DNA from: Xylogone sp. PMI_703
Lineage: Eukaryota > Ascomycota > Leotiomycetes
DNA: 64,000 nucleotides
Reading direction: 5' to 3'
NCBI GenBank assembly: GCA_021399445.1
Contig: JAJTUQ010000005.1
Coordinates: 2,666,001 to 2,730,000, forward strand
Part shown: in pieces, positions 46,876 through 56,964 of the stretch
Layout of the letters: every line of letters starts with the position of its first letter
How positions within the stretch are numbered: position 1 is the stretch's first letter
Made by a program: the position numbers and the translations under genes
The notes under the pieces: model-generated
What the model was told of the DNA's origin: nothing
Database searches by the model: none
Seen by the model: the letters and a program-made list of their open reading frames with translations, nothing else

Positions 46876-47378
46876 AATGAATTCTACACTAATAGATTAA
46901 TATAATAATAATTATAATCTGATTTAATAACATTACTTACAAGTAGAATAATCAGTTAATGGTAATAGTATTAGAGTGATAGTAAAGTGGCAATAATTGT
47001 TGTTGTTACTAGTAACAGTAATGGTGTTAGTAGTGGTAGAATTTTAAAGGTGAAAGAACAAAGAATTATATTTTGCAAAACCACGTGTTTTGCTCTAATA
47101 TTAGCAAAATATTACAGTGATCGCTAAATTTGGCGATTTTATAATAATAATCGATCTATTTTGATTTTTCACCTTTGTTTTATATTTCTGAACTACCACC
47201 TACAACTTCACCACCTACAACTTCACCACCTACAACTTCACCACCTACAACTTCACCACCTACAACTTCACCACCTACAACTTCACTATTACCATCACTT
47301 ACAACTCTACCTTATTGTTGTTGTTAAAGTATAGTTTCCCATATTTTATATTAATAATTATACTAATTATAATACAGA
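46876..47378. other. AT-rich divergent intergenic region with minisatellite
   Basis: About 500 bp between the unrecognised minus-strand gene and the H3-like gene. It contains no ATG on the plus strand after about 47023. A good intron 3' end (ACTAATTATAATACAG) lies immediately before the H3-like coding start, suggesting a 5'-UTR intron or a lost first exon. Confidence 0.5.
47196..47285. repeat. 15-bp minisatellite, six perfect copies
   Basis: The unit CCACCTACAACTTCA is repeated six times without mismatch, followed by partly related CCATCACTTACAACTCT. It lies upstream of the H3-like gene and probably is non-coding, since no ATG precedes it in any plus frame. Confidence 0.92.
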
Positions 47379-47906
47379 ATAGCACGAACCAATCAAACTG
47401 CACGTCGTTCAACTAGCGGCAAAACTCCAAGAAAACCATTAAATCGGAAAACTACAAAACAACAACCTGCAAAGAAAGTTAAAAAAAGATTTAAACAAAG
47501 AAGTAAGTGGACTACTACTAACATTACTATAATTGTTATTTAACAATTAATAGCTATTACGTTACGGGAGATTAGGAAATATCAGAAGTCACACGTTTTA
47601 CTGATTCCGAAGGCACCATTTGCTAGAGCAGTTCGAGAAATACTCGCTGGTATGGACAAGACCGATTTACGAATTCAAATATTAGCCCTAGAAGCACTCC
47701 AAGAAGCAACAGAAGGTGTTTTAGTAGGAGAGTTTGAGAGTAAGTATCTCCATTAGAATTATAGTAATATTTATACTAATAATACAGTGGCAAACTTGGC
47801 TGCAATTCATGCGAAGCGGGTCACCATTCAGCAAAAAGACATGCAATTCATTCGTGCAATTAGGAAGCATATGACTGGATATTCATTTCCAGGTAATAAT
47901 GAATAA
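47379..47906 (+). pseudogene. Divergent histone H3-like gene without a visible ATG
   Basis: Three exons, 47379-47502, 47554-47739 and 47788-47906, with strong GTAAGT donors. They give 141 residues after the first codon, which is ATA where H3 has ATG. The tail reads ARTNQTARRSTSGKTPRKPL: clearly H3, but Lys4 is Asn and Lys9 is Arg, while Ser10, Lys14 and Lys18 remain. The Lys27 region is replaced by a Lys/Gln-rich stretch. The histone fold is present: [38 protein letters not shown] and AAIHAKRVTIQQKD, then a non-H3 C-terminal extension of about 11 residues. Loop 1 is one residue longer than in H3. There are no internal stops over 141 codons, which argues against old decay. The ATA could be a start-loss mutation; an upstream coding exon is unlikely because no ATG is available. 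Confidence 0.8.
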
Positions 47907-48075
47907 ATCACTACTACCAAAGATTTGTTATTAGTCAAAACTCTAAGTAAGCTTAGAAGTTTCTAATTTTAACAATAATAATAATCAAATCTTATAAAGT
48001 TTTTAATTACAAAATAATAATTTAAGAAAAAGTAATTCTACACCAAGTTAGTATTAACTGGTAAGATGTTCTATC

Positions 48076-48157
48076 CAGAAACCCTAGCACGATAGAATGG
48101 CCTTTTCTGTAGCGCGGTCCACCAGTATAGATATTGGAGCCCATAATCTCCGAAAAT
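48076..48157 (-). pseudogene. Fragment of Dal5-type permease (copy B, part 1)
   Basis: About 80 bp is closely similar to 34637-34710 of the permease gene, including CCTAGCACG.TAGAATGGCC and CCAGTATAGATATTGGAGCCC. Similarity ends in CGAAAATC, after a gap of about 11 bp relative to the parent. Confidence 0.75.
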
Positions 48158-48475
48158 CCATAAAGGAAGTGTCAGGCCACAAACAGCGATGAAGCATCCT
48201 CCAACGATATTGAACACTTGTAATAGACTATCTTAAGCTAGCCAGTCATTGACAGAGTGTCAGTCCGAAGGTTAGCAAATTTCGTGCATGTATCGCTAGA
48301 AAGCTGCAGCGCAAACTACTTATTAATTTATAATTTCGATAAATAGCTATAGGATTTAGTAATGAAATAATTCCCAAAATACTCTTTAATTCTTAAATTC
48401 TATAAAGAACTGAGAGAGAGTGCATATAGGGAGCCTACTTGCGTCCGTGCATAGGTACCCCTTCCTCACTCTATC

Positions 48476-48940
48476 ATGACCAGTCAATTACGCAAGGCGG
48501 CTTTATTTTCCGACTGGTCTGAACCACATCCGCAAATTATTGTCGAACCTAATATCAAACTCGACTTCAGCCCTCCCTATATAAAGAAAAGGAAAATGGA
48601 GGTAGAAACACCGGTAACGCCAACCAGGGCTGCGAGATACCACAAAGCAAGTGCGAATACAACGCCGATTCGTAGTGCGCGAAAATCACCCCGCAAAAGT
48701 CCGTATCCCAGAAGAAGTCCATATACCAGAAGGTCTCCCACCAAACGGCCAGATATGTCGCAGAATTCGCCGGTGAAGCAGAAGGAGGGCTTCAGCAAGA
48801 ATGAATTCTCTTGGCCCGTCCAATTCTTGGAAGATATGACCATGGATGAGTTGCGCCTGTTGATACCTAGCCATAGCCATCTCTTAGGAAATATGGCCAT
48901 GGATGAGTTACGCCTGCTAATGTGTGGAACTACGGGTTAG
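48476..48940 (+). CDS. Small basic Ser/Pro-rich protein with SPRK-type motifs, unknown function
   Basis: 154 aa from ATG 48476. The middle is very basic with four SP-based repeats (KSPRKSPYPRRSPYTRRSPTKR), similar to the SPKK-type motifs that bind AT-rich DNA minor grooves. The C-terminus has a direct duplication, MTMDELRLLI and MAMDELRLLM, visible also in the DNA. After the stop an overlapping frame (to 49221) encodes an acidic, Glu/Lys-rich helix (KERRELLERDPELLRRQMR). A 29-bp GT-AG segment (48932-48960 region) could link the frames but is too short for a normal intron, so a frameshift in one longer gene (48476-49221) is likely. No family recognised. Confidence 0.45.
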   Translation: MTSQLRKAALFSDWSEPHPQIIVEPNIKLDFSPPYIKKRKMEVETPVTPTRAARYHKASANTTPIRSARKSPRKSPYPRRSPYTRRSPTKRPDMSQNSPVKQKEGFSKNEFSWPVQFLEDMTMDELRLLIPSHSHLLGNMAMDELRLLMCGTTG

Positions 48941-48960
48941 TCGCCGCCACATACATTTGT

Positions 48961-49221
48961 TCAGCTGCTCTTTCAACTGAATTTGGTTCAATAAAACCAG
49001 GCGAGCGTACAGTCTATGACGCTATCATAGAACAATACGAATATGGGGATGGAGAGGAAGATCATGAAGTAAAGGAGGGAGTGATTGATGAATCTATGAG
49101 GCAACTTCTAAAAGAGCGCCGGGAACTTTTGGAGCGTGATCCAGAGCTGTTGCGGCGCCAGATGAGAGCAGAAAGAGAGAAGGCAAAGAAGGAGAAGGCA
49201 GAGAAGGAGAAGGAGAGATAA
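48961..49221 (+). CDS. Probable continuation of the preceding gene: acidic coiled-coil C-terminus
   Basis: This frame has no ATG of its own but encodes AALSTEFGSIKPGERTVYDA followed by a charged helix ending in Glu-Lys repeats. It is in the phase that would follow removal of 29 bp, or a one-base shift, after 48931. Listed separately because the join is not proven. Confidence 0.4.
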   Translation, partial: SAALSTEFGSIKPGERTVYDAIIEQYEYGDGEEDHEVKEGVIDESMRQLLKERRELLERDPELLRRQMRAEREKAKKEKAEKEKER

Positions 49222-49550
49222 GTCCAGATGCTTTATATAGTTAATGAGAGATTCGTCGGAACTGCAGCTAATTCTCAGGCTTGATTTCTCTGGATATTTC
49301 CCTAAGTGCTATATATCTGCTACGATTGTTAATACTCGTACATATTTCTACACAATTCCTAGGATTATTTGATTTATATCTGATTAGCGGTGCAATTTTC
49401 TTTATGCGCATTTGTAGGTCTTGTATCTCTGATGTGTGATGTAAAATTGAAGGAGAAGGGATGCTCTTTCCTAGACAGGAGACGATGTAGCACCTGAAGT
49501 TCCGAAATCTTCAAGCCCATTTCTCGAACAAGCAACCAGTAACTGAAAAT

Positions 49551-50508
49551 ATGGCATCGAGTTTAGAAAATCGCCTGGTAGCGCAATTGGCCTATCGCAA
49601 AGCCTGGGTTAATACTGCATATAGCAGTTTAGGAATGCTTGAGGATATTCTGAAAGCGAACGGGCTTGATGTCGTTGAGCTTATTATTCTTCTCCAACCA
49701 AAGACTTCAGAAGCAACACTGAAAGAAATTGGGATATCCAAAATTCCCGAAGACACCGAAATCATGAAAGAAGCTTATGAAAGCTCCGGTGGATTTATGT
49801 ACTGCGTTTACTCTAAAGGTGATTCAAGGATCCGGCAGACGGTTCGAAGATTACACAATTGCGACCAATAATGTCCACCGTCTGGCATGGGATAGCGATA
49901 AACTGTTGATATGCTCCTCTAGGAGGAAGGTCACCGTTATGGACAAGTCACATTTCGGAGAGAGGGGGTTTATAGATCCCATTGTCCCCAGTGTAAGCCT
50001 AATATATTAATTTTTAATCGAGATAGCTAATTTAGCGTCACAGAAGAAGAAGAAGCTGTTTGAACCTCTGGAAAGCTGGGAGCATGCAATGCAGGCATGC
50101 TATAAACAACTCTTGGAAAGAGATGTCGTTTTGATCTTCTTTAGGCATGATCCAATTGACAAATTTAAATATCCCACAATTAACAATAAATGAAATAGGG
50201 ACATAGATCAAACTGGGAATTCCTTCAATGGAATGATAAAGTGGGAGTTCAAGACCAAAACATGTTCGCTGCTGTCTGGGAGTGATAATTCCCATTATTT
50301 AAAGGCTGTATACGATGATGGGGGCACTATAGAGAGTGAAGGGATTTTTACGAAATTGAATTCAGAGTTTTTAAAAGTCCAGCTAAACTGTGGACTCACT
50401 CGAGAACAACAAGCAGATAAAAAGAGCTTGAGAGTTCACCAGGAGCTTCTCCACTATGCACCATTCTTTTGGGGATTTCCAACCTTAGAGGGCGCTACGT
50501 CTGGATGA
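49551..50508 (+). other. Region of overlapping unrecognised frames (decayed or heavily spliced gene)
   Basis: A 106-codon ATG frame (49551-49871) encodes a soluble helical start (VAQLAYRKAWVNTAYSSLGM). It is followed by frames at 49777-50010 and 50233-50508 in other phases, with segments such as DKLLICSSRRKVTVMDKSHF and VYDDGGTIESEGIF. Clean splice sites joining them were not found. No family is recognised. It lies inside the 2.4-kb stretch between the two permease fragments, so it could be inserted sequence. Confidence 0.35.
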
Positions 50509-50562
50509 TTGGATTGGGAGGTAATACTGAAAAGTTATAAGGGGGTGGAATAAATATAGAAG

Positions 50563-50850
50563 GAGAAGCATTGCTCGAAAATCTCTGCCATTGCCCATGT
50601 GGTTCCACGCTTTGTGAAGCCACCTGTATTTATATCAAGCCAGGTGGCAAGTAATACTACGGCTGGATACAGACCAGATATGATAAAGCAAGTGGCGACT
50701 ACTTTGATAGCTGGATGGGAAACGGTAAGGAGCATGATATAGCTAATGCTCGAGAGTATTAGGCACAAAAAAAGAATAAGCCTTTTAGTATTTAATCTAT
50801 TGCTCGCGATGCAGGTGGTGAGCAGTGTAACTGTGGCAAAGGCGTTTGGG
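50563..50850 (-). pseudogene. Fragment of Dal5-type permease (copy B, part 2)
   Basis: Clearly homologous to about 34698-34980 of the permease gene. On the minus strand it encodes PNAFATVTLLTTCIASNRLN, SSISYIMLLTVSHPAIKVVA and GLYPAVVLLATW. The fragment lacks both ends of the gene and starts inside the sequence matching the end of copy B part 1. Confidence 0.8.
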
Positions 50851-51646
50851 TCCTCGCATAAGATGCTCACATGATCATTGCATAGTATAAAGTAAAGCTT
50901 AAGCTTAGAAGTAGAAGGACAAGATTTAGTTTGTGGAATACATGAGGCATACCTGCGCACACCCGTCGTCTTGACTGTAATTCGTTGTCTACTACCCCCG
51001 GGATACCCATCCCCTAACAATAACTTTCAAAATCTTAATAACTTTATGAACAATAAACTAAATAAGCTAGTTTTGTAAATATAAGTAATTTGAATATAGT
51101 TAATTTAAGAGATGTTAAAGAGTTTTAGTAATTACGTAATATAGTCTTTAAAAGTCGAATCAAAAGCTCAGTATCTAAGGTAAAGATTTAATAAGTTATC
51201 ATTCATTGAATAAAGCTTACAATAAAGAAAAAAGTATATATTATATAAGCTTATATATAAAAAACTCAAATTAAGTTAAAATCTTTAAGAGATATATAGT
51301 ATAATTAGTAAAAATATTATATTATTCTTAAAATTATACTATAAAAAAAATTCTTGTACTATCTACATCAACTTAATGATTATATAAACACCAGCTTTGC
51401 AGGACAAGAAACGAAAGCAGTTAAATGGAAATTTTATCAATAAATGCTCGGTATTTTATTATTGGCAGGCGAAGCTTTCCAACTAGAGCCAGTAAGCAGC
51501 CATCTATCGATCGTAGTCTATTTTGTCGGCCCCCTACTTCAAGATGCCGCTTTTACCACACTATTTTCCAGTATTACTCATCCTCCCGACCAAAAAGGTC
51601 CAGCTACCTTGACTCCCTCATTCACTCACTTTTGTACAATTTCATC
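50851..51646. other. Very AT-rich spacer
   Basis: From about 51040 to 51380 the DNA is extremely A/T-rich with many TTAAG/TATAA words, in keeping with RIP-like or relic repeat sequence. The remaining part is the promoter and leader of the Zn2Cys6 gene. Confidence 0.5.
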
Positions 51647-53920
51647 ATGACAAGTGTTCCTCCCGTACAGAAACACCCGCGCTCTTGTATTACATGCCAT
51701 CGTCGCAAATTGAAGTGCGACAAACAGGTGCCATGCTCAAACTGCAAGAAATCCAAATTCGACTGCGACTACCCCAGCTCAAGACGCACGCGAAGGAAAT
51801 CCCGCCCCGACTCATCCGCCTCAGCATTGAAGACTAGATTAGAAAAGCTCGAGAGCCTGGTTCGCAATCTGGAGAATGAACTATCTAAAAATACCGGAGA
51901 GCAGCCTGTTACTCCCACTTCACAGAGTTCTGAGCATCGCCAGCATCATGAAATTGGCAGGTTAATTTCTGAAGGTGGACAAAGTAGGTATATCGAGAAC
52001 AGCTTCTGGGTGGCGATATGCAATGAGGTCGGTCCCGTTATACTGAAAACATGCGTATTGGAGTTGGCTGATTAGCACCAGATATCTGGTCTCCGGAATC
52101 TCATCGATGAGCAATCGCAGGAGAGTGACAATGTATCTCCAACCCACAGCAACATTCCATTTGTCGATGGAGATACCTTTCTCTACGGATTCAATACAAT
52201 CCTACCAACTCTTGCCGAATTACATCCTAGTCCAGATCACATAACATTGCTCTGGCGGATTTTCGTACACAATGTTGACCCAGCAGTACGAGTCCTTCAT
52301 AAACCAACAATTGAGAGGAACCTCAACTTAGTAAAAGATGCAGTACAAGACCTTCCTAATGAAAGGAAGAGGCTCTGTGAATCATTGATGTTCTCTGTTT
52401 ATTATGCAGCCATCACGAGCTTGTCTAATGCTCAGTGTGAAGAGATGTTTAAGGAAGGAAGGGAGGCGTTGTTACACAAATATCGATTCGCTCTTCAGCA
52501 AGCTTTGGCGAAGGCTCAATTTCTCAGCTCGCATCATCTGAACACATTACAGGCTATCATCATATACTTGGTAAGCTCACATAGATACGCGATTATGCAT
52601 ATTAATTGACGACCTTCCTAGAATTGTGAACGTAGCCATAATAACACCCGTTTTGTCTGGACGATGACAGCAGTTGCTATTAGAATAGCGCAATCCCTTG
52701 GCCTTCATCACGATGGTTCCGATCTCGACATACCAGTCTTTGAGGCTGAGATGCGCCGTCGCATATGGTGGCAACTTTGTATATTTGACGTCCGCACAGC
52801 CGAGAATCATGGATTCGATCAAGACTTGATGTCGTTCCGCCACTTTAATACCAAACTCCCTCTCAATATTAACGATGATGATATTTCGCCTAGCGATACC
52901 GAGCCACCAACCCCGAGAAACGAAGTTACAGACATGACCCTTTCCTTGATGAGATATGAGATCCTGAGCCTCCATACCCAGTTGAATACCCAGTTGATGA
53001 CAGAATTAAATCCAATGGGCATTCAGTGTGCCGATCCAAATATCTCGGTTGTGGACGAGGTCGATAGAGTCACGGAGGCTTGCAAGGAAAAGTTATCCCA
53101 TTACTTGAAATACTGTGATATGAGCATACCATCGCACTGGTTTATGACTACCATATCTCGACTTATAATAGCCAAAATGTGGATCAACCTACACCATCGT
53201 TTCAAAACGGGTTGCGACGAGAAGCGGTCCGAGGAATACAGGCAACGGATATTAGAGCTCTCCATGGAAATTGTGGAAGCCTCACTTCTGCTGGAAAGAG
53301 AAAAGTCACTTGCTCACTGGAACTGGGCCGTTCGAAACTATGTCCCCTGGCAGGCGCTTGCTTTTATCCTCATACAAATTTGCAAAGACCCCCGGCCGAG
53401 TGATTTGATGAATCGCGCTTGGGTTCTGGTTGAAAACGCATTTGCAGAGTGGGTTGATGGCAAGCCAGAGAGATTGGTTCGTAACTGTCTGTGGCAACGG
53501 GTCACCAAATTGAAGCAGAAGGCTGAAAAAGCCCGTGCAGTCCATTTACAACCAACTAATGTGGCCGGATTCAGCGAGATTCTTCAGCAAGGGAACAGAG
53601 AACGCAGCAGCATCCTGCAACTTGGTACACCTAGCTATCATTCCGGCGAAGATTCAACTCCAAGGAGTCAGAATCGGGTTGATGATAATAACATTAATGC
53701 CAATTATGGGTTGATTCACACTGAAGGGCTCGCCAATGTTCAAGGCAACACCCAGGATAATTATGACTGGCTCCTCGACAACGAGGACATTATTGGACAC
53801 ATGGAGTACGATCCATACACCACCATCGACTGGGATACCGGAACGCTTTCTCGAAGCAATAACTTTACCGGGGAGGAAAGCGATGCCCTGTTTGAGCGAC
53901 TGAATAATAGCTGGTGGTAG
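51647..53920 (+). CDS. Zn2Cys6 fungal transcription factor with middle homology domain
   Basis: Three exons, 51647-52027, 52076-52570 and 52622-53920; phases agree, 724 aa. The binuclear zinc cluster is CITCHRRKLKCDKQVPCSNC and continues to KKSKFDC (CX2CX6CX5CX2CX6C), at residues 14-40. A basic linker and a dimerisation coiled coil follow (LEKLESLVRNLENELS). The fungal-specific TF domain (PF04082 type) includes HPSPDHITLLWRIFVHNVDP, RIAQSLGLHHDGSD and EAEMRRRIWWQLCIFD. The C-terminus is acidic with many Asn/Asp and ends in DALFERLNNSWW, a plausible activation region. ATG 51647 is chosen because it directly precedes the zinc cluster. Targets are unknown; it is far from the RiPP-like locus, and no neighbouring pathway is obvious. 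Confidence 0.9.
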
Positions 53921-55444
53921 CCTCGGTAGCTACTGTTACTAAACAGCATGGATTTTAGAGTGGCGTATTTGGTACTGTATTGCTGACAAACCAAAAATAC
54001 TTCAACCTTTAGTTATGAACATACCAGTCGGTAATAATCCACATGATGTCATGATAATCAGCCGCATCTAGATTCTAGCAAAGCTGTTGCGCTCGAAAAG
54101 TAATCAACAAGAGCGAGACAGCTCCTTCGCTGCTCGGCCTTGGTTGGTCCCGACGGACTTTCGGGCGATTGGGAGTCCCCGAGGTTCGACATCTCATTGG
54201 CTGCCGCTGTGGCTGCGATGGCCGCTTTTAAAGAAGTCGCCACAAACATCCACAACCGCTGCCAATTATGGAGTGGCGCATATATGCTTCCTCGGCTTCC
54301 AGTTGATGCAGTAACTTTATTACTCCGTATTACGGTACAAGCACATCGTATTTAGGCTAAGATCATGTCCAATTAGATGTCGATGGTGCCTGGGTGGCAT
54401 GTTGGGCCTAGTTCAAAGACTCAAAGCTTCTATCACGCCACAGAGACACAGATCAACAAACACCAGGGACTGCACTCTCAATCTCTTTGACCAGTTCATC
54501 CAAGGGCCTATAAGCTATAAAGTCAATGATATCTCATAACAATGGGGGTATAATGGCCATGCAGCTCATTCAAAACTTCATACTTTTTTCTGGTTATATT
54601 ATAGGCTCAAGATGAACTGAATATTATGCCTTCGAGAAAGATTAATGTCCATGAAGAAAAACGGTATTGAGTTAGTCGATAGAAATGGACCTGGATGATA
54701 GAATAACATAAACGGGGGGTGGCTTCTTAGCCGCGTTTCCATTATTCGATTAGCAGTTACCGTAGTGGGAAAATTGGTGAGAATAATGTTGAAGTCCTAA
54801 GCTAGACCACATTTTACCAGCATCCGCCACAATAGCATTAAGCTTAACTTAACCGCAATGTGGTATACGGGGCTGTAATTTGTGATGGCTCAGTGGTAAG
54901 ATTCCGCAAGAACAACGTTTGTTCGAACATTTGAGATGGTGATAAAGTAGAGCGCAAGTGCAGTGTCATAATCTTTGCAACCCGTTTCAATATAGCATAA
55001 TATTTGAGAAACGAAACCTTCACTCGCTTTCATAGAGTTTATTTAAAAGATAATGGCGCGATTATACAGGTGTTGTATGACGCAGTAATGAGCAAATTTT
55101 CTCAGTGATAAGGTTGAAAAGTTGCTGTAGTAGACATTTAGTGAAGCTAGGTGGAGCGGTCACCCTCATATATTGGAACCTAGAAACACTATCTCATACC
55201 ATTGTCAAAATTTGGCAATACAATGCCATGAAGGAAAATCCAATACTTGGAAACGCGTTCTTCAAGTGACACGCTGGGTCTTAAAAGAAAATTTTCTTAG
55301 GATAAGAGATCCACCAATTAAAATTAGTTAAACTAAAAGTTTCAATAATAATATTGTAAACTATAGGCTCAAAAACTAAGACATCCTGGCTTTTTAGTAA
55401 GAGTTATAATTAGCTCCTGGTCTTATTCAGAGACCTGCCTGTTA

Positions 55445-55538
55445 ACGTAATTCCCGGTCTCACCGGCCACCTGGTCTGGCCGGCCACTTGGATTTAGGGC
55501 AAAATTGAGCAAAATCGTCCCCTAGCAATATCAACAAC
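55445..55538 (+). repeat. Left terminal inverted repeat
   Basis: 94 bp, pairs with 55781-55874; contains the GC-rich core CACCGGCCACCTGGTCTGGC. Confidence 0.88.
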
Positions 55539-55780
55539 TCCACTGTCGCACAAGATATACTTTTGGTATATAGCTAATTAAGTCGATCTAACTATAAATA
55601 TATTCTTCTTTCTTTTCTTACATATCCTGAATACCATTAGACGTGATTTCAGGCCGCAAAACCATGCAGATATGCTAGTATTATATAATTGATTAATACT
55701 AATTATCTTAGAATCAGTATACATACTTAATAGCAAGTATATAGTTAAATAAAATTGCCTTTATTGTATGTAGTAATGTA

Positions 55781-55874
55781 GTTGTTGATATTGCTAGGGG
55801 ACGATTTTGCTCAATTTTGCCCTAAATCCAAGTGGCCGGCCAGACCAGGTGGCCGGTGAGACCGGGAATTACGT
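55781..55874 (-). repeat. Right terminal inverted repeat
   Basis: Reverse complement of 55445-55538, no clear mismatch seen by eye. Confidence 0.88.
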
Positions 55875-56220
55875 TAGTAATATGTAGCACCTGACTTAGT
55901 AAGTTAGTACTGTGAGTTCATCTAGAAATTTTTAAAGTTGACCCACAGTTGCTTACTTTGATACTTACCGGAAGCCTATCATGTTAGAGTGTTCGTATTA
56001 GGCCATGTTTAGAGTGCTGTGGTCGGCCTAATTGCTCCGTATTACAGCTCATTTTAACCCCCCTTATTATTACAAGTTAGACCGGCCGGATCTAGACCGG
56101 ATCTTGCAGTTGTATATCCTTTCCTCCTCCGAAGCTCTGCAGTAATTGACTCTTTTACAAGCTTCGCCAACCGCCCACGCCTCACGCCTACATGTGCAGC
56201 CGGCGCTATCACTCGTTACG

Positions 56221-56964
56221 ATGACCATCGCTCTAAACTTTGCTATCGCTGCCCTCACGCTCCTTACTCCCTACGTAGCCGCATCCAGCTCAACCTCTGG
56301 CAAGATCCAGATCTTCTCCGACTATGCATGCGCCGATCAAGTCGTGTCGGATTCCTCCCCAATACCTTTCAACGTCTGTCTCCCGGGATCTGTTGCGAAT
56401 GAGAGATCGCACTCCTTCATTGTCCCCGAAAAGCCATACTGCCACGATGGGCACCGACCAGATCTTCTCCTCTTCCAAGATCCGTGTTGCACCGATGGTG
56501 TAGCAGATTATACTCCTAATGCATTGTACGGCGACTACGGGAATGGCTCATGTCAAGCGCTCTTAGGTGGAGACTTTGTGGCCTATGTCTTCTCCTGCGG
56601 CGACTATCCAGTGCCACAGCGCACCGTTATCTCTGCGGCTTTTACGTTTCCAGCCCCTCCTACGACCAGTTCGGTGTTTACAGGATGCCCAACAGGTAGT
56701 GGCTATCCTCAGCCAACATCGACATTGGCACCATTGAGTGGGAATACTTCATCGCAGACAACGGTTAATAGGTCGCCTTCGAGTACAGGTGTACCTACAA
56801 ACTCAGCCACCTCAATCGATAGAAATGGAACCGCAACCCGCACAGGTGCACTTCTACCATCGTCAACACCTAACGCCGAAAGTCCGTCTCTTCCAAGAGA
56901 CTTCATTGCTAGAGTTTTCATCGGAGGAGGAGTTGTGGTCCTAGTTGCGTCCGTTTTAATATGA
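56221..56964 (+). CDS. Secreted Ser/Thr-rich cell-surface protein, probable GPI anchor
   Basis: 247 aa from ATG 56221, which opens a signal peptide (MTIALNFAIAALTLLTPYVAA); the frame has no ATG signal upstream. The mature part has a Cys-containing domain of about 130 residues (YACADQVV...CCTDGVADYTP...CQALLGGDFVAYVFSCGDYP). A Ser/Thr/Pro-rich stalk follows (TSSQTTVNRSPSSTGVPTNS), then a hydrophobic C-terminal tail (ARVFIGGGVVVLVASVLI) without a cytosolic basic stop. This layout fits GPI-anchored wall or membrane proteins. A single-pass membrane protein is the alternative. No enzyme motif seen. Confidence 0.75.
   Translation: MTIALNFAIAALTLLTPYVAASSSTSGKIQIFSDYACADQVVSDSSPIPFNVCLPGSVANERSHSFIVPEKPYCHDGHRPDLLLFQDPCCTDGVADYTPNALYGDYGNGSCQALLGGDFVAYVFSCGDYPVPQRTVISAAFTFPAPPTTSSVFTGCPTGSGYPQPTSTLAPLSGNTSSQTTVNRSPSSTGVPTNSATSIDRNGTATRTGALLPSSTPNAESPSLPRDFIARVFIGGGVVVLVASVLI

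Larger units (their letters stand above)
55445..55874. mobile_element. Non-autonomous DNA transposon (MITE-like), 430 bp, TA-flanked
   Basis: The ends are inverted repeats: 55445-55538 and 55781-55874 are reverse complements over about 94 bp. Both begin ACGTAATTCCCGGTCTCACC. The element is directly flanked by TA on both sides (55443-55444 and 55875-55876), as expected for Tc1/mariner/pogo-type insertion. The 242-bp interior is AT-rich and has no ORF, so it must be mobilised in trans. Near-perfect arm identity suggests recent activity. Confidence 0.88.
53921..56220. other. Gene-free region containing a transposon relic
   Basis: About 2.3 kb without a supported gene. It includes the inverted-repeat element at 55445-55874. 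Short frames near 54058-54355 have no features. The last 200 bp are the GPI protein promoter. Confidence 0.6.

Noticed and set aside
47280..47378. Upstream coding exon for the H3-like gene
   Set aside because: There is a good intron 3' end before 47378, but no ATG exists on the plus strand from about 47023 to the H3 start, so a coding first exon is unlikely.
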